A stretch of DNA of 64,000 bases from Bemisia tabaci (Eukaryota; Arthropoda; Insecta; Hemiptera; Aleyrodidae): positions 39,920,517-39,984,516 of the forward strand of contig NC_092801.1 of assembly GCF_918797505.1 (NCBI RefSeq), written 5' to 3'. A model generated the notes under the pieces. That model was not told the origin of the DNA. It saw only the letters and a program-made list of their open reading frames with translations, and ran no database searches. A program made the translations under genes and the position numbers. Below, piece by piece: positions 11,643 through 23,275 of the stretch (positions are counted from its first letter, which is position 1; every line of letters starts with the position of its first letter).

Positions 11643-11915
11643 TTGTTGGGAACTGTCGTTGGTAAGGCACGTATTTGACTTGGTTTATGCATAAACTTAC
11701 TCATTTTTGCGGAAGAATACTTAATTATGAATTTTCTTGTCCATTTTCGTTTGATATAAGAGTCTAAAGATTGACAGTGACATTTTTCGTTTTCAAAGGT
11801 TACCTACCCTTTTGGGCCCTAAGAGCTACACAATTCGAGTTGTCCATACTCTCTCTTTATAGGTACTCTAGGGCAAACTGTCGAATCAGGCATTTTGTCA
11901 AATGCCCGGAAGAAT

Positions 11916-12188
11916 ACAGCCAAGCTATGGAAAAACGCCGTACGAGCCTGTAGAGAGCGCCAGATTTCCTTCACGAAAAACCGAATTTACAAGTAAAATT
12001 TTGATTATTTTGTCCCAAAATTGTCAGACACTTTTGTACGCAATTTAATCGAAAATATCTGAAAATTTCAAGAAAAAATATGCACGAATGTCGTCAAAAA
12101 ATACAAGGGAAAATATCAAGGGGGGAATATCAAGGGAAAGTTGGCAACTCTCGAATGTTCATACGGCGCTTTTCCTTAGCACGGCAGA
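11916..12188. mobile_element. family H element, copy 4
   Basis: Diverged left end (CAAGCTATGGAAAAACGCCG) and typical right end TTCCTTAGCACGGCAG. It contains a local duplication of AATATCAAGGGG near 12112-12135. Confidence 0.65.
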
Positions 12189-12215
12189 ATAGTCAAATAA
12201 TCTTACCGGGAGTCG

Positions 12216-12350
12216 CATTGGACCGCGTTAAGCAAAAAGGAACCAAGCCAAATCATCTATTGCCAAATTTAACTGGGCAATTTAATTTTATACATGAAAC
12301 CGGTTAGGCGGATTTTCGCGCAAATTTCAGTAAATATTCAACATAGATCG
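12216..12350. mobile_element. family E half element
   Basis: Left half only: TTGGACCGCGTTAAGCAAAA through GGGCAATTTAATTTTATAC to a diverged middle. The right half is missing. Confidence 0.6.
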
Positions 12351-12725
12351 AATGAAATTCCTTTCGTGATTTTTCCTCGATTTTGAATTTTTGACGGAAA
12401 TTTACGACAAGTTGAATTCAAAACTATATTCCTCAGTTATTTTTTTCCAAAATGCGACGAGGTAAGTGCGTTTCTTGTTCAACTCGGTTCAAACATGATT
12501 AGCAAGAGAAAATTTTGCAACATTGAACATTGGTTACATTTACTAGTTCGTCAAAGAAACAACAAAATACTGTGTTTCAAAATCTCAAAATTTCATTTTT
12601 CGGCTGAACTTGAGAAAAGTCTTTGCCACAACAGAAGGACGTTAGTCATTTTTCCAAATAGTCGGTCCAATACGTGTTTTCAAGTATCGAACGCCGATGG
12701 TTCTTAGGTCATCAGATCTAAGTTT

Positions 12726-12873
12726 CAGTGGCGAGACCTGAATGATCGATTATCGATATTTCCCCATTTGAAGAATCGATTATTAAGGCGGTCGTTGAGA
12801 ACAAGCTATTTATCGATCCTTTCCCATAGGTCTAAATGGCAGATCAATCAATATATCGCACATCACGCCACTT
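12726..12873. mobile_element. family B hAT-like element, diverged copy
   Basis: CAGTGGCGAGACC to CATCACGCCACTT, ATCGAT-rich interior. No clear flanking duplication. Confidence 0.65.
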
Positions 12874-12979
12874 GGCTGTCAATATCACCGCAGCAAATGA
12901 TCAGTTCGTTTGAAAAAATGTCGTCTACCTGGACACATCTCAAGCACTTTCAAGCATATGACCACGGCGCGTTGCGTTA

Positions 12980-13660
12980 AAATGACTGAATTTTATAACT
13001 TTAAAATGGAATGAATTATTTCGTGATGTTGAGCGCGGTTGATTTGATGCCGGTAAAGATTCAATCGTCGAAGTTTTTATTATTGGAGACGGAAAATTAA
13101 ATTTTTTTTGGATGGTAAAAGTTTATCTATCGGAGAAAAATCGCGAATGAGGCAACTATGAGGCTTTTATAATGGGTTCAATGGTGAAATGTGCAGAAAA
13201 ATCAATACGCGCTAGATAATTTGCCAGAGCTAAACATTAGTTCAAGTAAATGAATGATGGGACTTAGATAATAAATTGATAATTTGCTGCTTGCATCAGA
13301 ATTTATGTATTCCCTGTCAATAAAATCTAATAATGTAACATTATTTTCATTTGTAAAAAATATACCTGCCGAAAACACTGTCGGATTTTTTATAGTGGTA
13401 AACGGCATTTGAGTAGAATGTGATCCCGCAGCAAAAAGTTCAGACTATCGGAAACGAATGAAAAACTTGGAAGGATACGAGAGACAATTTTTTACATCGA
13501 AGAAAGCAGGTTGAGTTGCGTAGTGTGATATTTTTCAAACCTTTTTTCGTGATTTTAAAAATCCAAATGAAAAAAATACAACGCACATGAATGAATGTTC
13601 ACTGTTCAGTTCACCGGGTTACGAGAAAATAAGAGGCAAAATGAATAAACTCCACACCAA
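12980..13660. other. unassigned AT-rich spacer
   Basis: I see nothing assignable here: no spliceable ORF, and no repeat shared with the rest of the window. Confidence 0.45.
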
Positions 13661-13674
13661 CAGGCCTTACTGAG

Positions 13675-13862
13675 TCCTTTTCCCTCGCGCGGAAGCGCTT
13701 TTCAATTTTAGTCTACTCTACGAAAAATTTAAAAAGATAATTATTTTTTAGTAAATAAAAGCACTGCTTGACTCCTCGCGCGGAAGCGCTTTTCGATTTT
13801 AGTCTACTCTGTGTAAAATTTAAAAAGATAATTTTTTTTTTTAGTAAATAAAAGCACTGCTG
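13675..13862. repeat. two-unit tandem repeat, about 92 bp per unit
   Basis: CCTCGCGCGGAAGCGCTTTT...AGTAAATAAAAGCACTGCT occurs twice head to tail. Differences are a few substitutions and the length of a T run. Confidence 0.75.
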
Positions 13863-14113
13863 GACTCAATGCTATCCGCATGAACAGGTATGCAGAGACG
13901 ACGAAGTAAGACCAAAATCAAGGACCTTTCCGGAGAATCGAAACTTTTTCTCTTTTTTTTGAAGGAATTTTATTTAAATATAACGTAACGTATTTCATTG
14001 TATCTATCTACATGGTCTAAAACTAAAACCAAACGAACTATGCATTAAATTTACAGGGTAACGTTAGATAAAACGATGATTAGAAAACATACTTCCCAAG
14101 ATTTTTGAGGGTA

Positions 14114-14342
14114 CAATGGAAAAAAAACACATTGGATCTAGAGTCCAGACTCTTGAAAGCATTGACAAGAAAAAGGACTCTTGATTCAAGCAGATTTAAG
14201 CTTAAATCAAAAGGAAATCCGCTCAAATTAAGAGGCTTGGTTCTTGATGTAAGCTTAAATATGATTGGATCAAGAGTATTTTTTTTTTAGATGTTTATAA
14301 TAAGAGTCTGGACTCTTCATCCAATGTGGTTTTTTTCCAGTG
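14114..14342. mobile_element. family C palindromic element, copy 4
   Basis: CAATGGAAAAAAAACACATT to TTTTTTCCAGTG, TA on both flanks. The arms contain GATTTAAGCTTAAATC, the variant with an AAGCTT centre. Confidence 0.8.
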
Positions 14343-14594
14343 TAAAATTATCTATTAATTTCAAGAGTATACAAAAACCAAAAAATAAAGGCTTATAATA
14401 GGATGCCTTATGGATGGAAGATTCCTAGCCCTTGCCCTTCCTTTTCTGCTACCTGTACGAAGAGGGGCAAATGTATGGCGTATTTACGTGTGACGCTGTT
14501 CGACGTTTTGGAAATTTCCACGGCAAAGGAGAAAAACACCCACCTTCAAAACGGTCGTAAAAGAAAAAAAATAATCATCAAAGCCTGGTAAAAT

Positions 14595-14843
14595 TGGACT
14601 GAGTTTATCAGAAAGGAACCAACACACCTTTTCGAAAAAATAGAGTCGAGAATGTTTTCGAGTTCCGCTAGCCGTATATTTTCTCCTACCAAAAGCTTAA
14701 GGTCGAGAAACAGAAATTAGTTTTTGAAAATAGGGTTTGAGGTTTATTTTCTACGTTGAGCCTTATGCAGGAATGAAACTGCAAACCTTTTTTTCTCAGT
14801 TTCAACTTAATGTTGGCTGGTTCCTTTCTGATAAACTCGATCC
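14595..14843. mobile_element. family E-variant palindromic element (E')
   Basis: GGACTGAGTTTATCAGAAAGG to CCTTTCTGATAAACTCGATCC (first bases), flanked by AATT on both sides. The inner sequence is unlike typical E but resembles the copy at 38964-39210 (AAGCTTAAGGTCGAG and GCAGGAATGAAAC blocks). Confidence 0.65.
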
Positions 14844-14860
14844 AATTATTCTTTCAATTC

Positions 14861-15904
14861 CGGATTGCCACAGAATTTAGAAAATGAAATTCCCCGACAT
14901 TTCTCTGATTTACCTGACATTTTGGTGCAATTCCCTGACAATTGAAGATAACACAGGTGGACATAATTGAAAACAGTTTTCAGGAAACTTTTTAGTTCAA
15001 AACCTCAAACTCATTCTAGAAAGCAAATACGTGTGATTTGAAAAATTTTCCCTGACATTTTCGCCGCTTTCCCTGACATTTACCGGTTTCTTCTGACATT
15101 TTGGTGAAATTTCCTGCCATTTCCCTGATTTACCTGGCATTTTGGTGAAATTCCCCGACAATTGAAGATAACACAGGTGGTTAAAAGGACATAATTGAAA
15201 CCAGTTTTCAGGCAAACTTTTTAGTTCAAAACGTCAAACTCATTCTAGAAAGCAAATACGTGTGATTTGACAAATTTTCCCTGACATTTACCGGTTTCCT
15301 CTGACATTTTGGTGAAATTTCCTGCCATTTCCCTGATTTACCTGGCATTTTGGTGAAATTCCCCGACAATTGAAGATAACACAGGTGGTTAAAAGGACAT
15401 AATTGAAACCAGTTTTCAGGCAAACTTTTTAGTTCAAAACGTCAAACTCATTCTAGAAAGCAAATACGTGTGATTTGACAAATTTTCCCTGACATTTACC
15501 GGTTTCCTCTGACATTTTGGTGAAATTTCCTGCCATTTCCCTGATTTACCTGGCATTTTGGTGAAATTCCCCGACAATTGAAGATAACACAGGTGGTTAA
15601 AAGGACATAATTGAAACCAGTTTTCAGGCAAACTTTTTAGTTCAAAACCTCAAACTCATTCTAGAAAGCAAATACGTGTGATTTGACAAATTTTCCCTGA
15701 CATTTACCGGTTTCCTCTGACATTTTGGTGAAATTTCCTGCCATTTCCCTGATTTACCTGGCATTTTGGTGAAATTCCCCGACAATTGAAGATAACACAG
15801 GTTATTCATTCTAGAAAGCAAATACGCGTGATTTGACAAATTTTCCCTGACATTTACCGGTTTTTCCTGACATTTCCCGCGATTCCCTGACTGTGGCAAC
15901 CCTG
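14861..15904. mobile_element. family D element with internal 208-bp tandem expansion
   Basis: Ends GGATTGCCACAGAATTTAG and GACTGTGGCAACCCTG. Inside, a 208-bp unit is repeated about four times (repeat boundaries near 15020, 15228, 15436 and 15644). The identical 65-residue minus-strand ORFs at 15226 and 15434 are by-products of this repetition. Confidence 0.8.
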
Positions 15905-16075
15905 TTTCATTATCATTCTGGCTGAAAAATTAGACAACGCAATTTGACTGCTTTGGGAGTTGAGACAAATTGGAATTATTAATTGAAAAATGAAAAAAAA
16001 AACATTCCCTCCTCGCATTTAAAGCAAGCATTGGCTTGCTTTTTCCCCCCTTAGCTTGATAGAATTTTCGGAAAT

Positions 16076-16258
16076 TTAGCGTCGCTGTTTTGGGTCCCGC
16101 CGCGACGCCGCGCCGCGCCGCCGCCGCCGCCACGTGGGTAGAGATGAGACCGGGACTAGCTCGACGAGTGACGTCATAGCCACCTGTTGCCCACTTTTTC
16201 CCCGCGCCAAAACTCCCGCGCTCCGAGCACGCTGGCAAATTCTCGCACAGGGTGGCAA
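16076..16258. other. GC-rich, CpG-dense segment
   Basis: An abrupt GC-rich island with CCGCCGCCGCCGCC runs and a perfect TGACGTCA at 16169-16176. Opposing short ORFs reflect composition. Possible promoter-like or repeat-derived sequence; no gene is assigned. Confidence 0.4.
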
Positions 16259-16318
16259 TTCTAAGTTTCTTTCTTCTTTAAGCGTGCCAGTAGGGCTCGC
16301 TTTTTGAAATCACTCGGA

Positions 16319-16810
16319 TGTACCATAGTACAGCACACCGATCAACCAATGCTATTCAACGGGCCGTCCAAATATTTTTTTCCTCGGACCCGTTTTCTTG
16401 TCTTTGAACCATTATACTGTCAAGCCCTGATGGTCTCTTACCAAAAAACCGACTGAACTGCTAATTGGGAACCCTTGAGAACATTTTCCTGTCAAAACCG
16501 TATTATTTCATTTGACAAAAACCTCATAGAAGCTTTCTTACGCTCGGAGGACTCAACTCTAGAACCTTCTTTCCCGCCAAAACTGTTTAGCCAATGAGCG
16601 TCTTGCACTGCAAGTGCAATCTGTGATGAGCCTCGTGACTCTTTATACCATGTACTAACCGTGGCCCCTGCAGAAATCCACTCAAACCACTGCAGTTATC
16701 TCCCGATATAGCTTTGGGTGTCAGGTTTCGAGCAAGGCAATAAAAGACGGCGAGGAGAGGGTCGCCTCGTCGAACCTATTATCTTCCACGCCCGATTAAC
16801 CATTCACCGT
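16319..16810. other. possible solo LTR or old promoter fragment
   Basis: A TATA-like CTTTATACC at about 16640 is followed about 100 bp later by CAATAAAAG at 16738, then a GC-rich stretch (GGCGAGGAGAGGGTCGCC). The order suits a U3-R-U5 layout. I cannot find matched TG...CA ends, a target duplication or a primer-binding site, so this is tentative. Confidence 0.25.
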
Positions 16811-17719
16811 GACGCCAGGATCCACCAAATTTTCACAAAAATTGTTTTCCGTCTATTTAGCGAGTTTTTCCTTACTTTCCGTTAAAGTACAAATAAAAAG
16901 AGACCTTATTTGTAAAAATCGGCCGAATAGGAGAGAAGTTACAGTTCGAAATCCAAAGAGATTAACTCAACGCGATTTCGATGCACGGCAGTTCGCCCAC
17001 ATATCTTGATTTATCTTGAAGGTCGTGCGAAATGCCGCATATCAGCTTAAAATCAAGATAATTGGACGGAATCTTTAAAATCAATTTACATTCAACGTTC
17101 ATGAATCAATATTTTCTCCCAAATTTAGCAAAAAGTACCAATTGATGCAAATAACAAAGACGTGAAAATAGTAGGTATGTGTCCAACATTTTAGTTATTC
17201 GGCACGCTTTTCCAACATATTCATGTTGGATTTTTCTGCTTGTTTTTTTTTTCAAAATGGTTATTTGAAGGCCTGGCTATGTTAACGGTCACAGAGGCTC
17301 AACTGGAACGGTTTATATTGCTTACCTAGGACAGATTCGTGGAAAACACATATCCAGATTCCAGGAAATATTTTGAGACAATTTTAAGTGCTTAAAATTT
17401 AAACACGCGGAAAGGACTAAGTTTATCGATCGAATTCGGTACGCTTCTCGCTTTTCGAAATGGTAGTGTTGATGGATGAACCGACGAAATCCGGAAGAAA
17501 CTGGAAAAAGGTACTAATGGGTTACTCTACCGTGCTCTTCGGGAAGACGCCGTAGGACTAATCGAACGTTGTCAAATTTCCACCCGAAAAAAAGCTTATT
17601 TTAGATCAAGATTATAAAAAAAAAAAAATTTGGTTCCGACTTGTTTTCGTTTTCCAAGAGCGAAAAGTTTGAATTAGCTGCTGATTCTGATGTAAACTTT
17701 AAACGCTCATTTCTCATTC

Positions 17720-18323
17720 CAGGGTTGCTACAGAATTTGGAAAATGAAATTCCTTGACATATCTTGTTGAAATTCCCTGATAATAGAGAATTTGCAGGTG
17801 TCTGGAATTTGATGAATTTCGTGTTTAAAGGGAAACTACTGAGTGAACTGAACACGAGGACACCCTTCGTTCGTGAATTGAACAACTATTGGAGGAGATA
17901 TGACAAAATGATCTAATCTGCTGAAATACGTGTGTTTAAATGGGAAATGCCGCCGGATGACGTCACTAGGCGGTGCATTTTCTCACTTTTAAAACTATTT
18001 TTATACTATTTCCCATATCAGAAAAAAAATTATAAAAAATACTGTGAAATCAGCTCTTTAAGCACTTGCAGATGAAGCAACAAAACATGTGCATGAAAAT
18101 TCTCCATTGCAGATATGGCAAATGGTTAAGAAGACATAATTGAAAATAAATTTAGGCAAAATTTGTAGTTCGAAACCTCGAACCCGCATTTAAGAGCACA
18201 AATAAAGGAGATTTACCAAATTTTCCCTGACAATTTCGACATTTCCCCTGACATTTTCCGGTTTTCTCTGACTTTTTAAAATTCCCTGACATTCCTCGCT
18301 ATTCCCTGACTGTGGCAACCCTG
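17720..18323. mobile_element. family D element, long copy
   Basis: CAGGGTTGCTACAGAATTTG to GACTGTGGCAACCCTG. About 600 bp against about 300 bp for short copies; the extra material at about 17860-18110 is unlike other D copies and includes TGACGTCA at 17958-17965. Confidence 0.65.
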
Positions 18324-18444
18324 TCATTCATATAGGCAAATTTTTAACATTTTTGGCGTCCTTGATGAGATCAGCGTGAAATTTTGATGAGAGAAATGTC
18401 TAGTGAGACTTTGATTCTTGTCCTGTCACAAGGCTCATTCGCGA

Positions 18445-18607
18445 CAGTGGCGTGGCGTGCTTTGCGATAAATCGATCGATCTGCCATTTAAACCTATGGA
18501 AAAGGATCGATAAACAGGGTGTTCGCAGCGAACACCTTAATAATCGATTCTTTACCATAGCTTCAAATGGGGAAAAATCAATAATCGATATTCACGCCTC
18601 GCCACTG
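18445..18607. mobile_element. family B hAT-like element
   Basis: CAGTGGCGTGGCGTGCTTTG to CACGCCTCGCCACTG, flanked by ATTCGCGA and ATTTGCGA (8 bp, one mismatch). The interior has GTGTTCGCAGCGAACACC. Confidence 0.8.
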
Positions 18608-18802
18608 ATTTGCGATGCAGTGAAAAAAGACGGGACCAATAATGGAGTCCATTTCACCTTAAAATAATTCTGTTCGGTTATAAATTAGCACTACGCTCCT
18701 AATTTTCAACCCAAGGCACATCGATAAAAAGAATATGTTACAGGTTCTAAGTACCAAGATCTCCGGTTTGACACCAGAGTTCACGCCTAGTGCCACAGCA
18801 GA

Positions 18803-19053
18803 ACTGCCTTCCTAAGGAAAAACGCCTTATAAGATTTCAGACGTTGCCGAATTTCCCCTTGCAAATCACTAATTTTCCGGAAAATTTTGAGTATTTGTCT
18901 ACCGATTTCTCAGATAATTTTGTTTGTAATTTGATCTAAGACTTCTGAAAATTTCAATAAAAAATATCCGTAATTTTTTTCCAAAATAAATATATCATCG
19001 AAGGAAATTTGGCAACTCTCGAATGTTCATACGGCGTTCTCCCTTAGCGCGGT
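18803..19053. mobile_element. family H palindromic element, copy 5
   Basis: ACTGCCTTCCTAAGGAAAAA to TCTCCCTTAGCGCGGT with the usual GGCAACTCTCGAATG arm. Confidence 0.65.
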
Positions 19054-19406
19054 AGAGAAGACTGTTCAGCATGAGAGCTTTTTACTTCCTCCCTACAGGA
19101 AAAAGTTCCAGTTTTTCCCCAGTATTCCAGGGAGTTTTTTAATGTAGTCGAAGCTAGACACCGAAACTAGCACAAGTTTCTGGAACCTTCCTCGAATACG
19201 CTGGTTTTCGATTAAACTGCGGCATCACTGCTTTCCGGCATGTGAGCCGCTGGGTCCCTCCAGGGACTTGAACGCCAGGGTATGAACACATGCAGCTCGG
19301 AAACCGACGCTGCATGCCTCCCCTTTCACGATGGGATTTTTCACGGAAAAAATAATTCTATGATTTTGACAAACGGAGGGATTATGCGAATCTACCTACA
19401 TCAAAA

Positions 19407-20080
19407 TTTACAAAATTCACGATACATTTTCTTTCGTATATTGTACTTTTTGCGGTGGCAAGATATTTTCTTACGTATTTTGTATTTTTAGTTGTGGTAA
19501 ATCATTTTAATCCTTTTCAAGAACCCATTTCCAAACTTATACTCCTGAATAATTTTACTCAAAGGTTCTCAAAAATAACTGTCTTTTTAATGATGTTATG
19601 TCAAGGATCTCCTCAAACCTACTTTGGGGCCATTTTCATAGACGTTCCTTGATCAGCTCATTTCCTCTGAAGGCCCAATATGTTTTACACTGTAATTAAG
19701 GAAGGTAAGAGGAAACTTTGAACATCGCATCATAAAAAGGACAATTTATATCAACTTTGACTGAAATTCATAGTGTTATAAATCTGGAGGTGGATCTTTG
19801 TAAGGGATTACAATGATATGTTCCTGGAAAAATGACAAAATACGGAGGAAAAAAGTCTATGCTTTCGACAGACTGTAAGGTAAGAGTAAACCTATCTTAA
19901 ATTTACAAAACTCGCGATACATTTTCTTTCGTATTTTGAACTTTTAGCGGTAGAAAATTACTATTATCTCTTTCAAACAACTATTTCCAAAGTTAAACCA
20001 ATGAATTTTACTTGAGGTTCGCAAAAATTGTCAGAATTGATGCTACGTTCAAGGCTTACGTCCTAAATCATTTGGGGCTT
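19407..20080. repeat. two diverged direct repeats about 500 bp apart
   Basis: CGATACATTTTCTTTCGTAT...CCCATTTCCAAACTTA...AGGTTCTCAAAAATAAC at 19418-19600 recurs in diverged form at 19914-20040, including TTTGGGGC near the end of each. No ORF. The rest of 19.06-20.12 kb has no recognised feature. Confidence 0.5.
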
Positions 20081-20367
20081 CCTGTATGAGGGAATGCGCT
20101 GTGGACGATGGAGTGACCATATATACCAGGATTGCCACAGAATTTATAAATTGAAATTCCTTGATTTTTCCCGGACACATTTTGATAAAATTCTCTGACA
20201 ATTAGAGATACGCCGGATCGTTACAAAGACATAATTTGAAAAAGTTTCCAGGCACAATTTGTTATTCGAAATATCAATCCCGCATCCTTGAAAGCAAATA
20301 AATAAGACTTGACGACTTTTCCCCGGCACTTTCGCCACTTCCCCTGACATTTCCAAGTTTTCCCTAA

Positions 20368-20597
20368 CACTGGAAAATAAAACATATTGGATCTAGAGTT
20401 CAGACTCTTAATAACATCGACAAGAAAAAATACTCTTGGTTCAATCAAGCTTAAATCAAGAACCAAGCCTCTTAATTTGAGTGGATTTCCTTTTGATTTA
20501 AGCTTAAATCTGATCGAATCAAGAGTCCTTTTTCTTGTCAATGTTTTCCAGAGTCTGGACTCTAAATCCAATGTGTTTTTTTATTTTTTTTCCAGTG
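20368..20597. mobile_element. family C palindromic element, copy 5 (inside D)
   Basis: CACTGGAAAATAAAACATAT to TTTTTTTCCAGTG, arms with AAGCTT variant centre as in copy 4. Confidence 0.8.
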
Positions 20598-20699
20598 TAC
20601 TGTGCCGTTTTGTGAATGTCTTGATTACTTTAATTTTTCCGAGTTGGTGTGTTTTCGTTCTCACTGGTTCATTTCTGAAAAATTACTGACTTTTGGCCA

Positions 20700-20837
20700 C
20701 ACTGGAAAAAAAGTCGCTTGGATGTAGAGTCCAGACTCTTAACAACATTGAAAAGGAAAAATACTCTTGATTCAATCCGATTTTAACTTGAATCGCGGAG
20801 CGAGATCCTCTAGATCCAAGGTGTTTTTTTTCCGGTG
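20700..20837. mobile_element. family C element, internally deleted (copy 6, inside D)
   Basis: CACTGGAAAAAAAGTCGCTT to TTTTTTTTCCGGTG, about 138 bp, so roughly 90 bp shorter than full copies; much of the central palindrome is missing. CA lies on both flanks. Confidence 0.7.
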
Positions 20838-21204
20838 CACTTTTAAAAATTCCCTGAAATTTCCGGGTATTCACGGTATTCCCTGACTGTGGCAACCCTG
20901 AAAGGAAAGAACTGTTTGTGGAACGCGGCTTTAAACACAGCCCTGAGTGGTAATGCGTAAGATTCACGAGAATTTCGACCGACGATAGACCGACATGACA
21001 ACACCATGAGTAATTTCGAGGACATGTTGGGGACTCCCGAGTAATAAGATCCATCGTGAGTCTCCCCGAACATGACTTCCGTAAAGACACAGCCCCCCCC
21101 CCACCCCCGCCGTCCGGCCCTTGTCCCGTAAACACTTAATTTATAGTGAGGTTTAAACCGCAGACGGTTCGAAGACGACCTGTATTTTGACCCCGCGTTC
21201 GCAT

Positions 21205-21918
21205 CAGTGGCGTGGCGTCAATGGACCACTAGACAAGGTACGAATTTAAGTATTCTAATACATGTTTCTTAACCAGAATTTCACGTAGAACACGATTCGT
21301 GCAACGAAAATTACTAAAATCAACTCATAACGGAGATATTAACGTTTTTATTTCACATTGGTTACGAGGAATTTGAACTGCCCGCTCACAAGAAACTCAA
21401 AGCTCTACGTGAGTCAAATCTCGCACTACAACGGTTTCAGCAAGCTTCTCAATCGAGCAATGTCTATTTCCCCCATGTGTTGTTCAGACTATTAGCAATT
21501 TGCTATAGCTGAGCCAAAGCGTCAAGATTGAGGTTGCCAGATTTTTATATCGCAGAGACTGTCATGATAACGTTTAGCGCGCGATGTGAATCACGCAGAG
21601 CATTGAGTTTTCATGAGCGGGTGGTTTGAATTCACGCATCAAGAATCATTAATTATCTTTGTAAGGAGTTGATTTCGGTTAATTTCGTTGTGCGCATTGT
21701 GTTTTACGTGAAATTTTGGTAGAGAAACATGTATCAGAATGCTGAAATTCGTACCTTGTCTAGTGGTCCATTGCGATGTATCGATTGTTATGCCGTTTAA
21801 AACTATGGATAAGGATCGATAGACAGGGTGTTCGCAGCAAACACCTTAAAAATCGATTCTTTACCATAGGCTTAAATGGCATAACAATCGATATATCGCA
21901 AAGCACGCCACGCCACTA
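21205..21918. mobile_element. family B hAT-like element containing a complete A element
   Basis: B starts CAGTGGCGTGGCGT, is interrupted at about 21220-21772, continues GCGATGTATCGATTG and ends CACGCCACGCCACTA. The word TTCGCAT flanks both outer ends. Removing A restores an intact B reading like the copy at 59985. Confidence 0.8.
21222..21770. mobile_element. family A palindromic element, full copy inside B
   Basis: TGGACCACTAGACAAGGTAC to GTACCTTGTCTAGTGGTCCA, 549 bp. The interrupted B site is consistent with a CAATTG target and AT on each side. Confidence 0.85.
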
Positions 21919-22187
21919 TTCGCATCGTATCGCACGCGATGAATGTTCGTAATTTTCACGCGCGGCTTTTGAATATAAACGACTCATTCCGAGTTCTACG
22001 AATTCGATTTGACGTCGGTGAAGGTGCGCTTCGTGCAGGCTCCTGAAACCGAAATTCTGGAGTGGTCGAGAATAATTTGGATGGTGTAAAGTAATTCGGT
22101 CGGATCACCATTGAGAGTTACGAAAATAGACCCACGTACGTAGATCTGTCAAAGGATACCATAAAGTATGACACCATTAATATATGG

Positions 22188-22405
22188 AACGCGTTAAACA
22201 GAAACAAATTGGACGATATAATTCTTCATGTGAAAACGGTCTTGCGGATTTTAGAGCACATTTCAGTGAATTTTTGTACATAGTACGAAGCGAATTCCAT
22301 TGAATTTTCAAAGGAATCCGCACAAGCGTTCTCTTGTAAAAATATTAAAATGCCTAGTTAGATTTGGCACTAGCTGATGTGGCTCGGTTCCTTTCTACTA
22401 AACGC
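22188..22405. mobile_element. family E element, shortened
   Basis: AACGCGTTAAACAGAAAC to GGTTCCTTTCTACTAAACGC, with the family interior TAGATTTGGCACTAGCTGATG. The left arm has lost the CCAAGCCACATCAGC block. Confidence 0.65.
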
Positions 22406-22489
22406 GGATCATACATGATGTGGGTGCATAAAAAATTGGGATGACAAGAAACGTAAAAGCTCCATGAAAGCCTCGTACCAGATCAAAAG

Positions 22490-22597
22490 CAGTGGCGTGG
22501 CGTGCTTTGCGATAAATCCATTGATCTGCCATTTCGATCGATGGATCGATGGACATGGTGTTCGCAACAAAAACCTTAATAATCGATCACTGGAAAG

Positions 22598-22636
<39 letters not shown>

Positions 22637-22877
22637 ATTGGATCTAGAGTCCAGACTCTTGAAAACATTGACAAGAAAAAATACTCTTGATTCAATCGGA
22701 TTTTTGCTTGAATCAAAACGAAATCCGCTTAAATGACGAGACTTGGTTCTTGATTTAATCTGTCTATGTTTTTAAGAGTCTGGACTCTAGATCCAATGTG
22801 TGTTTTTTTCCAGTGATGTCCTACCATAGTTTCAAACAAGGAAATATCGATAATCGATCATTCACGCCTTGCAACTG
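22490..22877. mobile_element. family B element containing a C element
   Basis: CAGTGGCGTGGCGTGCTTTG to TTCACGCCTTGCAACTG, interrupted at 22588-22815. Outside C the B interior (AATAATCGAT | ATGTCCTACCATAG) is otherwise continuous. Confidence 0.75.
22588..22815. mobile_element. family C element with long A run (copy 7, inside B)
   Basis: CACTGGAAAG followed by a run of about 40 A, then CATTGGATCTAGAGTCCAG; right end TGTTTTTTTCCAGTG. Only the left terminal A run is expanded. AT lies on each side. Confidence 0.8.
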
Positions 22878-23275
22878 GTCAAAAAGCTTTCGAGGAGATC
22901 AAGAAGATAGCAGCACACATTTCCTGTGCTTGAAAAAAAATAAAACAAATCTATGGCCAAAGTGCGAAACCACGTATCTCCGATTGCTACGTCGCAGATA
23001 TCCTTTCATACTTGTACAAAATAAAATATTGGCGGAAATCTTGAAACGTCGCCTGGCGCTTGTGCTACTTAGGCCGGCGAGTGACGGTAAGTGTACAACC
23101 AGATTTTTAAACACTATTCCCGCTCATACTCGCAGTTTAAAATTCGGTCATGCCTGCAAAAATGCGAGGTAAAAAAGTCTTATCTGCTCAGTCATCGTGG
23201 AGGCCATTCTAATGTTGTATTTACTCAGCGCAGAGCTAATTGTGTGTATACCTCAAACATAGCCACCAAACGACT

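Larger units (their letters stand above)
20127..20900. mobile_element. family D element broken by two C elements
   Basis: The left part (CAGGATTGCCACAGAATTT) stops at 20367 and the right end resumes at 20838, finishing GACTGTGGCAACCCTG. Two C copies and about 100 bp of unassigned sequence fill the gap. Confidence 0.6.

Noticed and set aside
14997..15830. CRISPR-like regular repeats
   Set aside because: The unit is 208 bp with no distinct spacers, inside a eukaryotic transposon; no cas genes and no prokaryotic context.
14997..15899. Four related minus-strand ORFs of 65-85 codons (MPENWFQLCPFNHLCY...)
   Set aside because: They are copies of the same 208-bp tandem unit in a non-coding D element.
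19240..19290. A possible tRNA-like segment around CCTCCAGGGACTTGAACGCC
   Set aside because: It resembles the reverse T-arm of a tRNA or SINE box, but no acceptor stem or anticodon arm can be drawn.
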